DNA of 64,000 nucleotides. Source: Leuctra nigra (Eukaryota; Arthropoda; Insecta; Plecoptera; Leuctridae). The position numbers were made by a program, and so were the translations under genes. The stretch covers positions 34,522,964-34,586,963 of the forward strand of contig OW203761.1 of the NCBI GenBank assembly GCA_934045905.1. Reading direction: 5' to 3'. Below the pieces are notes generated by a model, which saw only the letters and a program-made list of their open reading frames with translations, searched no databases and had not been told where the DNA came from. Each line of letters begins with the position of its first letter. The first letter of the stretch is position 1. Of this stretch, positions 24,301 to 32,957 are shown piece by piece.

Positions 24301-27300
24301 GCTATGTCCACTAGAGCTGCTTTAAATGCACACCATTCTTCATCCACTCCACCTAATGCTCCCTCTGGTGCCCTCTCTGCTATCTCTCTTCTGAACTCTT
24401 CCCTGACTTCTTTCTGTTGCAACTTCCATACCTTTATCCTGGGTGCTTTGACTTCCGTTACGATCCTCTTTCGTCGCTCTATTTCTACCTTTGCCACCAG
24501 CAATCGATGGTCGCTGCCTAGTGCGACTGATGGTAGCACCTCCACATCTCTCACCAGTCTCCCCATATCTCTGCTGACACATATGTAGTCTATAACTGAT
24601 TCCCATCTCTGATTATCAGCTCCATATCCATATCTCGTTATCTTCTGAGCTCTTCTTTTCATAAACCATGTGTTTGTGATTTTCATTGAGGTTCTTGCAC
24701 ACCACTCTAACATCTTCACTCCTTCAGTGTTTCTTTTACCCCAGCCATGTGGTCCCATTACCTCTTCGCAGTCCTTCCGCTCCTCTCCTACCATGGCATT
24801 AAAATCCCCCATCACCCATACCTCCTTTGCTTGCACCATCTCATCTAGTTCAACCCAGAAAATGTCTTTTTCTTCGGTAGATCTTCCAGACTGAGGTGCA
24901 TACACCTGTATCAGGTGCCGCACGCTGCTTCCTATTACGATACTGATTCCGATCATCCTGTCATTCACGGCATTTACATCCAGGATGTCACCAGCGTAAC
25001 GGGGGCTTACCACAAAACCCACTCCATTTCTTCCCTCTTCCCCTCCCGACCATATCAACTTGTAGTCCCCTCTGAGCCTCTTCTCCCCCTTTCCCCTCCA
25101 CTTTGTTTCACTTAGCCCCAGCAGGTCTATCTTTCTCTCCTCCATCATGTCCACTATCTCTTCCAATTTCCCTGTTAGTGTAACTATATTGAGTGTCCCC
25201 AATTGCATTGTTTCTCCTTTACAACACTTGTGTCTTTTCATTAAGTTCCGTCCTCTTGCGCTATTGCTTCTGGTACCATTATTTACACAGTTCTCTTCAT
25301 TGCTTGTCTCCATAGAAACCCGTCTTGCCCTTGCTACCTCACTCCGTTCCACACCCACCTTGTCCGAAAACCCGTTTCTCTCTTATTAACACTCCGCACT
25401 GATTTTCCTCCAAGTCCCCAGCACTCTCGCAACACTCTCCCTGCCTCGTACTCCCATTTTATAATGTCTTTCATGTACCCTGGTACGAAGGGTACATTTA
25501 GAAACTCCCCGGCTTCTGTTGCCACCACTTGTTGCAGCCTCTCATTTAGGCAACCACCTGCCACACTCTCTAGGCTGCACACTACCACCCTGGTTTCTCG
25601 TCCATATGCTGTTTTCGTTTCCGCCACTAGGTCACCAATGTCTTTCATTATTTCCTCTTTGTTCCTTCCCTCTCGTACTTCCTTGTTCCCCACTTTCAAC
25701 ATAATGGTGGCATTCTCGGTGTTCTTGCCATAATATCCTTCTTTCATCCTTCGTGCCATTTCAACTATTCTAATTCCTCGGTCTGTTTTGGCTCTGTTTC
25801 CATTTCCCTTGCAAAACTCTCCGGCTTGCCTTCCCCTCACATCTCCCATTAGGATTGTCTGTGACATACCTGGTCCTTGCTGACGGTTCTCTGGCATCTC
25901 ATCTTCTTGTACTCTCTCCCTATCTATCCCAACCATCCCAATGTTCTTTTGCCTGACCCCAGTTATTTCGCTTATGTCGCTGCTGCCGTTGCCCTGTTCA
26001 TGTGGTTCGCTGATGTCGCTGTTGCCGCTGTCTTGTTCATGTGGCTCGCTGATGTCGCTGCTGCCGCTGCCCTGTTCATGTGGCTCGCTGATGTTGCTGC
26101 TGCCGCTGTCCTGTTCATGTGGCTCGCTGCTGCCGCTGCCCTGTTCATTGGGCTCGCTGATGTTGCTGCTGCCGCTGCCCTGTTCATTGGTCTTGCTGAT
26201 GTTGCTGCTGCCGCTGTCCTGTTCATGTGGCTCGCTGATGTCACTGCTGCCGCTGTCCTGTTCATTGGGCTCGCTGATGTTGCTGCTGCCGCTGCCCTGT
26301 TCATGCGGCTCGCTGATGTCACTGCTGCCGCTGCCTTCATTCCCTTGTGACACTTCTTTACACTTCTGCAATTCATTATATAGGAACGCGTTTTCCTTTT
26401 GAAGATTGTCTACTGTCCGTCGTAGACACTGGACACTATCTTCTAAGTCCCATTCCCATATTGTTAAGTTCAATATAGTTAAAAATTATTTATTGTATTG
26501 TAGTTTTAACAATGAATTATAAATTGTCATATTTGTTAATTGTAAGCTGCCATATTATGATCCTTGACGCCTTTAGCAGTGCAAGTTATTTATTGTTCAG
26601 AACCTAAAAATTATGTTTAATGGGGGGATGGCTTTGTCCCTAAATTCATTATGGGGGGATGGTCATGCCCATAAATTCGTTATGGGGGGATGCCATCCCC
26701 CCACATCCCCCCCCCAATTCGAACACTGCCTCTAGGTAACATGAATTTCATAATGTTTACATTTTTAGAGAATTTTATCTAGGTACATTTGTGCATTTAT
26801 TCCTTTTATCCGTCAATATTTTTATGATAGGTAGATAGTAAAATAATTAGATGATTTTGATGTTTTCGATTAGATTCATGTTGGTTGCTATTTCAGCTCA
26901 ATCCACATTGTCTTTGGTGCAGTTGGTCAAATGACTGGTGAAGCGACAACAAGGGTTTGCAACTTTTTTGTTACAAATTTGGTCACAAATTGGGTTGTTG
27001 CTTATTTTAATACAATAATTTTTACAGCACAATGGCAGTGAATAGCAAAGAATAGCAAGAATAGTACATGAATGGGCACCCATCAGGTATTATCTAATAG
27101 TACATGTACTAACAGTCGAACTGTGCTGAAAAGTTGTTTACGCTGGGTGGTTATTCTAAAATTCCTTGTCGTCTCCTATCAATTGACATGGCGTCCCTAC
27201 CATGTTAAAAAGTTAGCACTCCAGTGTGCAGTGAGCCCGAATCAAGTAAAACGAGACAACAAGGAAATTTAGAATACCTCCTGGGGTGGGATTACATAAA

Positions 27301-30300
27301 ATGAGAACTACCTTGTCACGGTGACAAGCTTCTCATCTCAATGTTATTCACGGCCTTCTAGGGTCTTGTCACCGTGATAAGTAAGTTATCATTTTATGTG
27401 ATCGCACCCCTGGACCCTTACCTAATATCGCGAAATGTTGGTGCTACGATGGTGCTGAGTTCAAGGTCGGTGCTACTACGCGTTATTAAGGCCGGGTAGG
27501 ACCAAAATTGGATTAGCTAACTATCGATAGTTAGTGAGCAGTTAACCAATGAATCCAGTCGGCGCGAATTCCACAGCCAATGGGATTCACTAACTTCCAC
27601 TAACTGTCGATAGTTAACTTAATCAAATTTTGGTCCTACCCGGCCTAAGATAGGTAGCACCGTGCTAACTAGCACCGTCCTACCATTTTGCGATACTTTA
27701 GGTAAGGGTCCTGGACCCCAAGTCTTGAAATCGGCGTTTTGAAAACGTTCATGTTTTCTTTGTTTAAAACTAAAAAAAGTTGACAACTAAGTCTTAGCTT
27801 TCAATTTTTTAACGTTTTATACAATGAAAACGTAAACGGTTTCAAAATGCCGATTTCAAGACTTGGACTCCTGATGGTCTTACAAGAACTGGGAAAACAC
27901 TGAACATAGCACGAAGCTATTCCTATTGGTCAGTTATGATGACATAAATATAATTTGAATAATTTCATATTATAAATATCCTCCAGTGTATTTTGTTATA
28001 AAGATTAAAGACATACCTTTGGAGTGATTCAATCTGTTGTCGCAATGTATGATCAGTATTAGACGGAAGTGAGGAATAACCTTCATTAACTGAAAATGAC
28101 TGGCCATCATTCATTTTCCTTTTGTATAGATCAGCTTCTTCAAGGGCTTTTCTTAAATCAATTTTCGTTTGAGTTAACTGCGCCTCCAGTTCACTTATAC
28201 GAGATTCAAATACAATTGCAGGACCTTCTAAACGCTTCTTTTTTACTTGTCTTGGCTTCCTCCCAGGTACCTGGAATTGATTACGTAGAAATTAAGTAGG
28301 CACTAGGTAGAGAATGTCTAAATAAAGCCTCCTTACGACACACAATTCGAATTATTGATACACAAGACAAGATGGTACAAAAAGTAGGTACTAACTTTAT
28401 CATCATTTATATTTTGATTTTCTTCATCTTCGCTTTCAAAACAGTTGAACACCGACTTCAGCAACCCCGATTTTTCCTTCTCATGGAGTCCCTCATTTTC
28501 GTTTATAACTTCTTTTACTTTTCCCAACAAATTTGAGAGTTCATCCTAGAATATGCTGACAGTTAGCCACATTTCAACATCCAAATTCATTCAAAGAGGT
28601 AGTTATGATCTACAAATAAATCATTATTAAAAAGATGCATACACGACAATATTGAGACTCCTTTTCCAGTTGTTCTATATATTCTTCCTGGCGTTCAATA
28701 AATGCCATCAACTCGGGTGGAGGTTGGCCGATGTCCACACTTTTGGCAATTGACCCAAGACCTTCTCTCTCAGTCGCACCTGGCACATTCAGTGTACTAC
28801 TCGTATGCGTAATTCGGGGCAAATCACTGTACGTAGTTCGTTTAGGACTGTACTGAGGAACTCTATAAGTCAGTGGAATAGGTCTCGATCGATCGCTGAC
28901 TACAATTGATCCCTCCGTTTCATCACCGCTCTCATCAACTTTGCTGATGTGAACCTGTTAGATAAAAGAGCAACCTCATTAGGTAAGCCTACCAATACTT
29001 TATTAGTACCGATTACCTACCTAATAACATTCTGCCATGCCTGTGTAGGGTGTAGGGACTAGGTAGGGAGTGTTTAGTACGTACGAAATACTTCTACTAC
29101 CATATCTAGGGGCATATTATATTATAAGTATCTAGTTGGTACAGAGTAGTAGGTGCCTACTATTATTATTTTGGCCAATCAGCATTTTACTTCAATCCTT
29201 AAAGTCTTGTCCAGTATCATATAACATAACATGGAAGTGGCTACAGTCAAGTAACCCCGTGACAGCAGTGGAATACATAATGGCCGTCAACCGTGACAGC
29301 AGTGAAAAATGACACCGCTAAGCTGGTGCCACGCTACCGTGTAAAACGCGTTGATAAGAGTTTTACACAAAGCGTTTTCCTAGTTAATATTCTTTTGGCC
29401 ATTTAAAAACCAATTTTCTCAATATTGGAGGCTCCTGAGGTAAAGAGACATCCCATATAAGAACACTTTGTCCACTGATAAATATGCACAAAATATTGTA
29501 GGTAGTAGGTACTATATTTTTTGTTTATTAATGAAAATTACAGTTACGGCTGCAACTAGGTTCACTATTTTTGACAAAAATTGTAATATGACATCCAACG
29601 TGACACGGGAGCGTGTCGCCAAGTTCACATGGCCACGAGAATACACATTAATATCACTTTATCCACCAATAAATGACCACAAAATATGCACAATATTGTA
29701 AATTAGTTGTTTTGTTAATGAAAAATGCAAAGACACTCTTTCCGACGAAGAAAGGCGTTATTTGTAGTTACCTAGATTTCAAAAATAGTGGGACGTGGAC
29801 AAACACGCTAGCGTGACTGTAGTATATCGCTTGACCTAAACACTGCTGTCACGCTGGGGTGCACATGCTAGCGTAGAAGCAGTCAGTGGACTGCTTCCAC
29901 GGCAGGCCGTGCACACCCAGCAAGACAGCATAACAGAGCCATACACTGCAGTCACGCTAGCGTGGACACAGTGTATCATCTGCTGTCACGGGGACGTGAG
30001 CGTGGCGGCAGTGTTTAGGTCGAGTGATACACTACAGTCACGCTAGCGTGAACACAGACTTTAAGCTGTGTCTGGCAGCAGACATGGCCATATAACATTC
30101 TTTTTCTTGTGAATATCTTGGATTTTGTCAAACTAGCCGCGATGAGAGATCTTTTGAAATTCTCTCAATCTCATTCTTTTTAGAGGTTTGAACCATGTTT
30201 GATTTGAATTGACGTTTAGATACCTAATTTAAAGGTTCATTTTAAGGTTCATTAAAGGTTCATTTGACAATTGTCAAATGAACTGTTTATGATAAGCTCA

Positions 30301-30474
30301 TTTTGCATTAGGTGTTTAATACATACCTGATGTAAGTTACTCCGTGATGCATGGGGTGAATAGGACTCTGCAAGAAGATATCGCAAACGAGAAACTGCCT
30401 CGCGATAAGCAATATCTGTGTAATCAGGCGTTCGTTTTTTCATTGAATCCATTTTATGAGGACCATTGGATTTC
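11562..30474 (-). CDS. SDCCAG8: SDCCAG8 (serologically defined colon cancer antigen 8 / CCCAP) orthologue, coiled-coil centrosomal protein
   Basis: Minus-strand exons, 5' to 3': 30474-30327, 28954-28643, 28545-28396, 28270-28017, 21712-21574, 21488-21194, 20943-20705, 20533-20398, 19782-19665, 17525-17390, 17339-17257, 12392-11623 (stop). All have AG acceptors and GT donors and the phases agree, except around 17525-17257 (see separate entry). The likely start is the ATG at 30450-30452 (MDSMKKRTPDY, in an AAAATGG context); the exon has an acceptor, so a 5' exon exists upstream. Similarities to vertebrate SDCCAG8 in order: EAVSRLRYLLAES; ELMAFIERQEEYIEQLEKE with NENEGL; QAQFEKAQ then a long heptad coiled coil (RRLKDELDRQHEKL); MEAKHVQTVAELEG then ILSQNAVMEKLKDECHALT; LMDKLTQVWENCKELQQQC. 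Skipping exon 17525-17390 gives 873 aa from this ATG. SDCCAG8 acts at centrosomes and the ciliary base (nephronophthisis type 10 in humans). The repeat-rich C-terminal exon has no counterpart in the human protein that I recall. Two retrotransposons lie in its introns. Confidence 0.88.
12696..13130. other. No gene seen
   Basis: AT-rich intronic sequence inside the 131-bp inverted-repeat element, before the RT fragment; no ORF, foldback or repeat recognised. Confidence 0.5.
13191..13494 (+). pseudogene. Decayed reverse-transcriptase fragment of a second non-LTR family
   Basis: Two frames joined by one frameshift read LDESGISSKYINTIKSMY, then IGCCLSSPLFKVYVNENL, then LFHTFLSADDKI. These match the RT blocks around the G(C)xLSPxLF motif and the (F/Y)xDD box (here SADD). 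A stop separates the halves. The sequence differs from copy 1, so it is an older, unrelated insertion. Confidence 0.7.
13866..15925 (+). mobile_element. Non-LTR retrotransposon copy 1, 5'-truncated (RT part only)
   Basis: Homology to copy 2 begins near AAAGAAACACC at 13866 and ends at GGTCGCGATATTT near 15922. The ORF is intact to the stop at 15858-15860 and carries the whole RT (YADD at about 15010) and the C-terminal domain, but no endonuclease or ORF1. In comparison with copy 2 I saw one residue change (Leu here, Trp there, near 15664) over about 660 codons. A clean target duplication was not found. The 72 in-frame bases before 13866 belong to the insertion site. It lies in the last SDCCAG8 intron, opposite in orientation to copy 2. 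Confidence 0.9.
16642..16726. repeat. Small GTAC-bounded hairpin
   Basis: Arms of about 29 bases (ACACCCACCTCCAAGTGTTC and its inverse) around a 26-base loop, starting exactly at the end of the 131-bp inverted repeat and sharing its terminal GTAC. Confidence 0.75.
16786..17020. repeat. 115-bp tandem duplication
   Basis: Two copies with a 115-base offset (GAAGCAAATATCTATTGC at 16791 and 16906), differing at a few positions. Intronic in SDCCAG8; no coding role is seen. Confidence 0.9.
17257..17525 (-). CDS. SDCCAG8: SDCCAG8 exon pair with incompatible splice phases
   Basis: Exon 17525-17390 opens with one base completing a codon and ends in phase 0 (..DSDHFQ). After a 50-base GT-AG intron, exon 17339-17257 encodes EEMVGLQSNIDYLNNKFDA.. 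but needs two bases from upstream. Both peptides look like SDCCAG8 coiled coil. Exon 19782-19665 leaves two bases and can join either one. Exon 17339-17257 leaves one base and joins the last exon in its repeat-coding frame. One extra base in the CCC/GGG run next to the acceptor (17338-17340) would explain the mismatch as a sequence error or polymorphism. Alternative (mutually exclusive) use is also possible. Confidence 0.7.
17526..18130. other. SDCCAG8 intron, diverged repeat only
   Basis: 17637-17725 shares GCCCGGATAAACATGTG.. and CCCGTAAAACAAA with 45790-45870, so both are pieces of one dispersed element. Otherwise nothing coding. Confidence 0.5.
18131..18899. mobile_element. G-run-containing MITE with AGGCGTGCGCA termini
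   Basis: Inverted ends AGGCGTGCGCACG / AGGCGTGCGCAGG. Flanking 8-mers ATCAACAA and ATGAACAT agree at six of eight positions, a possible decayed hAT-type duplication. The interior has self-complementary G/C blocks such as GGGGGCTCCGCCCCC and GGGGGGCGCGCCCCCC. It has no coding capacity and lies in a SDCCAG8 intron. Confidence 0.65.
22266..25358 (-). CDS. Retrotransposon ORF2: AP endonuclease plus reverse transcriptase (1030 aa, intact)
   Basis: The first third is an endonuclease/exonuclease/phosphatase domain: LSETKWRG, the GDFNAMVG motif and a terminal GSDHRLL. This is followed by a basic linker and a reverse transcriptase. RT landmarks are GKAPGMDEV, IPIFKKGDR.. NYRGV, QYGFRRGRSTIDLIF, FLDLVKAYD, GLKQGSVLSPTLF and the catalytic YADD (LIYADDVLVWA). 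The C-terminal region contains LRWYGHMKRM and GRRKAGRPRTKWING, typical of insect non-LTR ORF2 proteins. No internal stop or frameshift is present, so this copy may be recently active. Long antisense ORFs here are composition shadows. Confidence 0.93.
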   Translation of the reverse strand: MGVERSEVARARRVSMETSNEENCVNNGTRSNSARGRNLMKRHKCCKGETMQLGTLNIVTLTGKLEEIVDMMEERKIDLLGLSETKWRGKGEKRLRGDYKLIWSGGEEGRNGVGFVVSPRYAGDILDVNAVNDRMIGISIVIGSSVRHLIQVYAPQSGRSTEEKDIFWVELDEMVQAKEVWVMGDFNAMVGEERKDCEEVMGPHGWGKRNTEGVKMLEWCARTSMKITNTWFMKRRAQKITRYGYGADNQRWESVIDYICVSRDMGRLVRDVEVLPSVALGSDHRLLVAKVEIERRKRIVTEVKAPRIKVWKLQQKEVREEFRREIAERAPEGALGGVDEEWCAFKAALVDIAEKTCGRAGGKKRRKETPWWNERVREAVRRKKEAWRRKEESHTEENIRDYGESKRIVKMIVEEEKKISMQEFANRLETDFDGNKRLLYSLIKAKRHTGETQTIMKKEDGGFTNRPEEIKTMWKEYFKELLQGEAVQRKDRETNRRMAEESEGVAGEIPGQMEVKEMLKKMKNGKAPGMDEVSVEMLKASGQKGIEWLCRVIQAAWTQCDVPEDWGKGILIPIFKKGDRKRCCNYRGVTLMCQTAKLYEKIIERRVAESIESKLREEQYGFRRGRSTIDLIFAVRQIMEDRWEKGNGMRMIFLDLVKAYDRMPREEVWRCLEKKGVDSGVIQRIQSMYKKNSSCVQTGVGKTDWFEVREGLKQGSVLSPTLFTVVMDEMLREVEPEDQEDTRTLIYADDVLVWAETEEELQEKLNRWEEVTAKYGLEISREKSETMVMERQQKTRCRMQMRGEELTEKDEFKYLGSVLAKDGKVDREIERRVRAAEVFYQSVRKLLWNEDVPQRCKILLYKTYFVPILIYAAVTWPMGGKEEMKMHAAEMKFLRSVAGVTKMDKVRSAKIRKDLEVESLRFKLGKERLRWYGHMKRMGKERIPCREAERAAMGGRRKAGRPRTKWINGIEAAAEERGECWGVITTEKWWEDRERWRELVEREEAEELEEEIEEVWSVGLGKSALRTQVP
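25334..26465 (-). CDS. Retrotransposon ORF1 with 13-residue tandem repeats and a possible degenerate esterase-like region
   Basis: After a short coiled-coil start (VDNLQKENAFLYNELQ), the protein has about nine or ten units of a 13-residue repeat resembling GSGSSDISEPHEQ (DNA unit 39 bp). A region follows with ILMGDVRG, ATIMLKVGN and VVVCSLESVAGG, spaced somewhat like the SGNH/esterase domain found in ORF1 of CR1/L2 elements; the catalytic residues are not recognisable. The only in-frame start at the 5' end is a TTG lying in the target duplication, so the true N-terminus is probably missing. Confidence 0.7.
25965..26345 (-). repeat. 39-bp minisatellite inside retrotransposon ORF1
   Basis: About nine or ten head-to-tail units of a 39-bp sequence built on GCTGCTGCCGCTG and CTGTTCATGTGGCTCGCTGA (plus strand). 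Some units are shortened. Being a multiple of three, the unit keeps ORF1 open, so copy number can vary without frameshift. Confidence 0.85.
27272..27411. mobile_element. Foldback MITE with GGGGTGGGATTACATAAAATGA-like arms
   Basis: Arms 27272-27330 and 27370-27411 are inverse copies, with CTTGTCACCGTGA at the inner end. First of a run of four adjacent foldbacks in this SDCCAG8 intron. Confidence 0.7.
27412..27711. mobile_element. Foldback MITE family A, copy 1 (split by a nested MITE)
   Basis: Ends GGACCCTTACCTAATATCGC and inverse TTTAGGTAAGGGTCC. Subterminal GGTGCTACGATGGTGCTGAG occurs in the left arm. The TAA-flanked element 27490-27645 interrupts it. Confidence 0.7.
27490..27645. mobile_element. 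Foldback MITE, TAA duplication, nested in another MITE
   Basis: Arms GGCCGGGTAGGACCAAAATT and inverse, with the palindromic core CTATCGATAG, flanked by TAA at 27487-27489 and 27646-27648. It sits inside the inverted-repeat element 27412-27711. Confidence 0.8.
27712..27873. mobile_element. Foldback MITE family B, copy 1
   Basis: Arms CAAGTCTTGAAATCGGCGTT and inverse, with an inner inverted pair AAAAAGTTGA..TCAATTTTTT. It abuts family A exactly. Confidence 0.75.
29805..30051. repeat. Nested inverted repeats
   Basis: Outer arms of about 45 bases (GCGTGACTGTAGTATATCGC and inverse). An inner palindrome pairs ACTGCAGTCACGC with its inverse. CACGCTAGCGTG appears repeatedly. SDCCAG8 intron. Confidence 0.65.
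30258..30283. repeat. 26-bp perfect palindrome
   Basis: GTTCATTTGACAA followed by its exact inverse, 43 bases downstream of the donor of the first SDCCAG8 exon found. Confidence 0.9.
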
Positions 30475-31695
30475 CTACAGAAGTATAAATCTCATTAAAA
30501 CGAAGTACAGTTGATTTAGTTGAGATGAATATCAAAATTAAAACAGCTAGGTAGGTAGGCAAAAATACTTAGAAATATAACTCAATGTTGACACTAGTTT
30601 GTAGGTTAAAGTTTTGTTGACATCCCCAACCCCAAAGTCAGTGCCCGTTAAGTTTTGGCGGCTAGCGATAAATAATAGATGGCCGTGCATGCGCGCGCAA
30701 ATATTCGAAATTTATTTTAGTTGCATTTCGTAGCTTTTTGCGTTCGATCGAACCCCGATCAAGCTCAACACTTTTTATTTAATAACACGTTTTCCTACTA
30801 GAGTAGATGACGTATATACATCATCAAATTAAGAATATTGAAAACGAAATTTTCAAAACGCCAAGCGATACGACTTTTACAATTTTACTGTCGGCATCCA
30901 ACATATTATTATTCTGCCTGTACAATGATTGCAGTGGAACACTCCCAAAGTTTTAGCAAAACGCATTTAGAATATTGATTGATGGCATGAAAATGGTTTC
31001 ATAAAACGAGTTAACACCTATAATATACCTTTCACACAGACATTTCTTTCAGATTATTCATCAATCATCAGCAAACGGAGTATAAAAATATAAATCAATA
31101 TTTCTGTGAAACCAAGGAACTGATCTTGCTAGAAATCAATTAGTACCGAAGAGTAATAAATATATTGTGAAAAAATTGGCATGTGCCGTTACAACTTACA
31201 AGTAATCAGAAAAGAACAAGCAAACAAACAAACAACAAACAAACAAAATAAAAATATAAATAAAAAACATACAGAAACGGGCAAAATCATAATAATAATA
31301 ATAAATATCTTTATTTTTAGAGCGAAGTTAAGCCAGTGGCTTCTCTTCCACTTAACTCTTTTGTTAACATAAGTGGTACAGTGTCAAGTAATTATGTTAA
31401 TAAAAGGAAAAGTTTACAATGGTAAAATTATGACTATGGAGAAATTATTGATTGTCAGTAAAGCACAAAAAACATCATAGATTGAATCATAAATTCAATA
31501 TCTTGATGTATAGTAATAAGAAGTGACTGGAACCGAAATGAAAATAGGTTCCGGTTCCGGTTCCTGGAAAAAATAAAATAACAGTTCCGGTTCCAGATCC
31601 GGTTCCATTTCGGTTCCATAAGGGCTCAAATCGGTTCCATCAAATTCAGACAATAATTCAAATATTTTTTTATAAATCGAATTTTGGGAACTTAC

Positions 31696-32321
31696 GGTGG
31701 CTGTATATCACGTGACTTTATTTCTCTACATCCGATCAAAAGAAATAGTTACCTATGAGTACATACCTTACATCGTTCATGTTGAGTAATCCAAGGTGAT
31801 TTATGAAGGAAATTCACTGCATACTTGAGCTTATCAATATTTGCAGTCAATATTATTTAATTTTGCAGTGATTTTATAATAAAAACAACACAAATTTCGT
31901 GTATACGTACGCGTGGGAAGACTGTCAAAACCAAGTGCTGTTCGTTTAATCATTACATTCATAATAGTGGATATAATTAATACCTCAACATTTCACTGGA
32001 AAGACGAAGAATGAGCGCATGTTATACATTCTGATATTGCGTCAGGTTTGTGATGCATATATGCCTTTTTATTAGAGTAATGTTTGCTGTTCTTGGCAAC
32101 TCGTAGAATTTCCTTCAACTTCAGGTCTTGGGTTGAGAATATTTAGGTGCAAGGAAGTAAAATCATCTAATATGTTATTTTCGCAGTTCTTTTCTGCGTA
32201 GATTAGTTCCAACTGATGTGTCCTAACTTATCTGATGAGTGAGAAGTTTTTGCTGAACTGAACCCTTCCAACTGAAAATGTGTAGCTTTTTGGTTGAAAA
32301 GTCACGTGATATACAGCCACC
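31696..32321. mobile_element. TIR element with GGTGGCTGTATATCACGTGA ends
   Basis: Inverse ends of about 25 bases (GGTGGCTGTATATCACGTGA..) at 31696 and 32321, 626 bp, no ORF of note. A TTA/TAA next to each end would fit the TWA-type duplication. Confidence 0.6.
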
Positions 32322-32394
32322 TTAAATGCTCAGAAATGTCGAAATATTAATATGACTCGGTGATCATTATTTGAAAGACTGTAAATGATACATT

Positions 32395-32957
32395 CAGTGT
32401 TGAATCCAGGCATACCTGGGGGGGGGGGGGGGGGCAGTGCCCCCCCCCCGGCACAAATACCTATTCAAAATACCTTCAAAATAATATGTGAAAAAAACAC
32501 GTAAAAATAGACGGATCATGTCAAAAACCTTCCAAAACGGTTAGAATTGAGTTAAAATTCCAAAAATTTCCGGGGCTATGCGCCCCGGACATGCATATCC
32601 TGATAAGTTCAATAAATTTACCTATTATTAAATCTCTTAGACCATTTTTTGGATATTTTGCAATTTATAATTCCCCAAAATAGCTATACACTGTGATTCA
32701 AAATTTTACCTAAACGAATGACCTTGATCAAAAAATTTCTCGGGGGCTATGCCCCCGAACCCCCTGTTTTCCACTGTGACTTTTCAAAATATATTACGTA
32801 TAATAATTGCTTCGTGCTTTGTACAACTACAAGCATATTCATAAATTAACTCCCCCCCCCCCCCCCCCCAACACCAACTTCAAAAAAGTACCCCAAAAAA
32901 TGCCACCCCCAACTATTCAAGTGCCCCTCCCGAGAAAAATGTCTGGATTCAACACTG
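32395..32957. mobile_element. hAT-like MITE with 8-bp duplication GATACATT
   Basis: Inverted termini CAGTGTTGAATCCAGGCAT / CAGTGTTGAATCCAGACAT are flanked by a perfect 8-bp direct repeat GATACATT (32387-32394, 32958-32965). The interior holds long G and C runs and GGGGGCTATGCCCCC hairpins. These are related in style to the element at 18131-18899. Confidence 0.85.

Larger units (their letters stand above)
22202..26465 (-). mobile_element. Nearly full-length APE-type non-LTR retrotransposon, copy 2, with 12-bp target duplication
   Basis: The insertion is bounded by the direct repeat AAGTTCAATATA (22190-22201 and 26466-26477). Two long minus-strand ORFs overlap by 25 bases: ORF1 ends at 25334 and ORF2 starts at 25358. 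The 3' end is ..GGTCGCGATATTAT and has no poly(A) tail. The clade is not resolved; the absence of poly(A) and the endonuclease-RT layout fit RTE, CR1 or L2 relatives. ORF1 is open to the very 5' edge with no in-frame ATG near it, so this copy is probably slightly 5'-truncated. Confidence 0.9.
21971..26728. mobile_element. hAT-like non-autonomous element (about 480 bp) split by a retrotransposon
   Basis: Terminal inverted repeats CAGTGTTCGAATTGGG start at 21971 and, inverted, end at 26728. They are flanked by a perfect 8-bp direct repeat CCTCTAGG (21963-21970 and 26729-26736). An 8-bp duplication with CAGTG termini is the hAT superfamily signature. The ends carry G runs and repeated GGGGGGATGG motifs. 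No transposase is present. The non-LTR element at 22202-26465 sits inside, so the hAT insertion is the older event. The whole nest lies in the SDCCAG8 intron between exons 28017 and 21712. Confidence 0.85.

Noticed and set aside
22275..25389. Many plus-strand Ser/Leu-rich ORFs
   Set aside because: Antisense shadows of the retrotransposon ORF2; the same ones appear opposite copy 1.
25877..26402. Plus-strand ORFs with repeated LADVAAAAALFM or SLMSLLPLPCS
   Set aside because: Antisense of the 39-bp repeat in retrotransposon ORF1.
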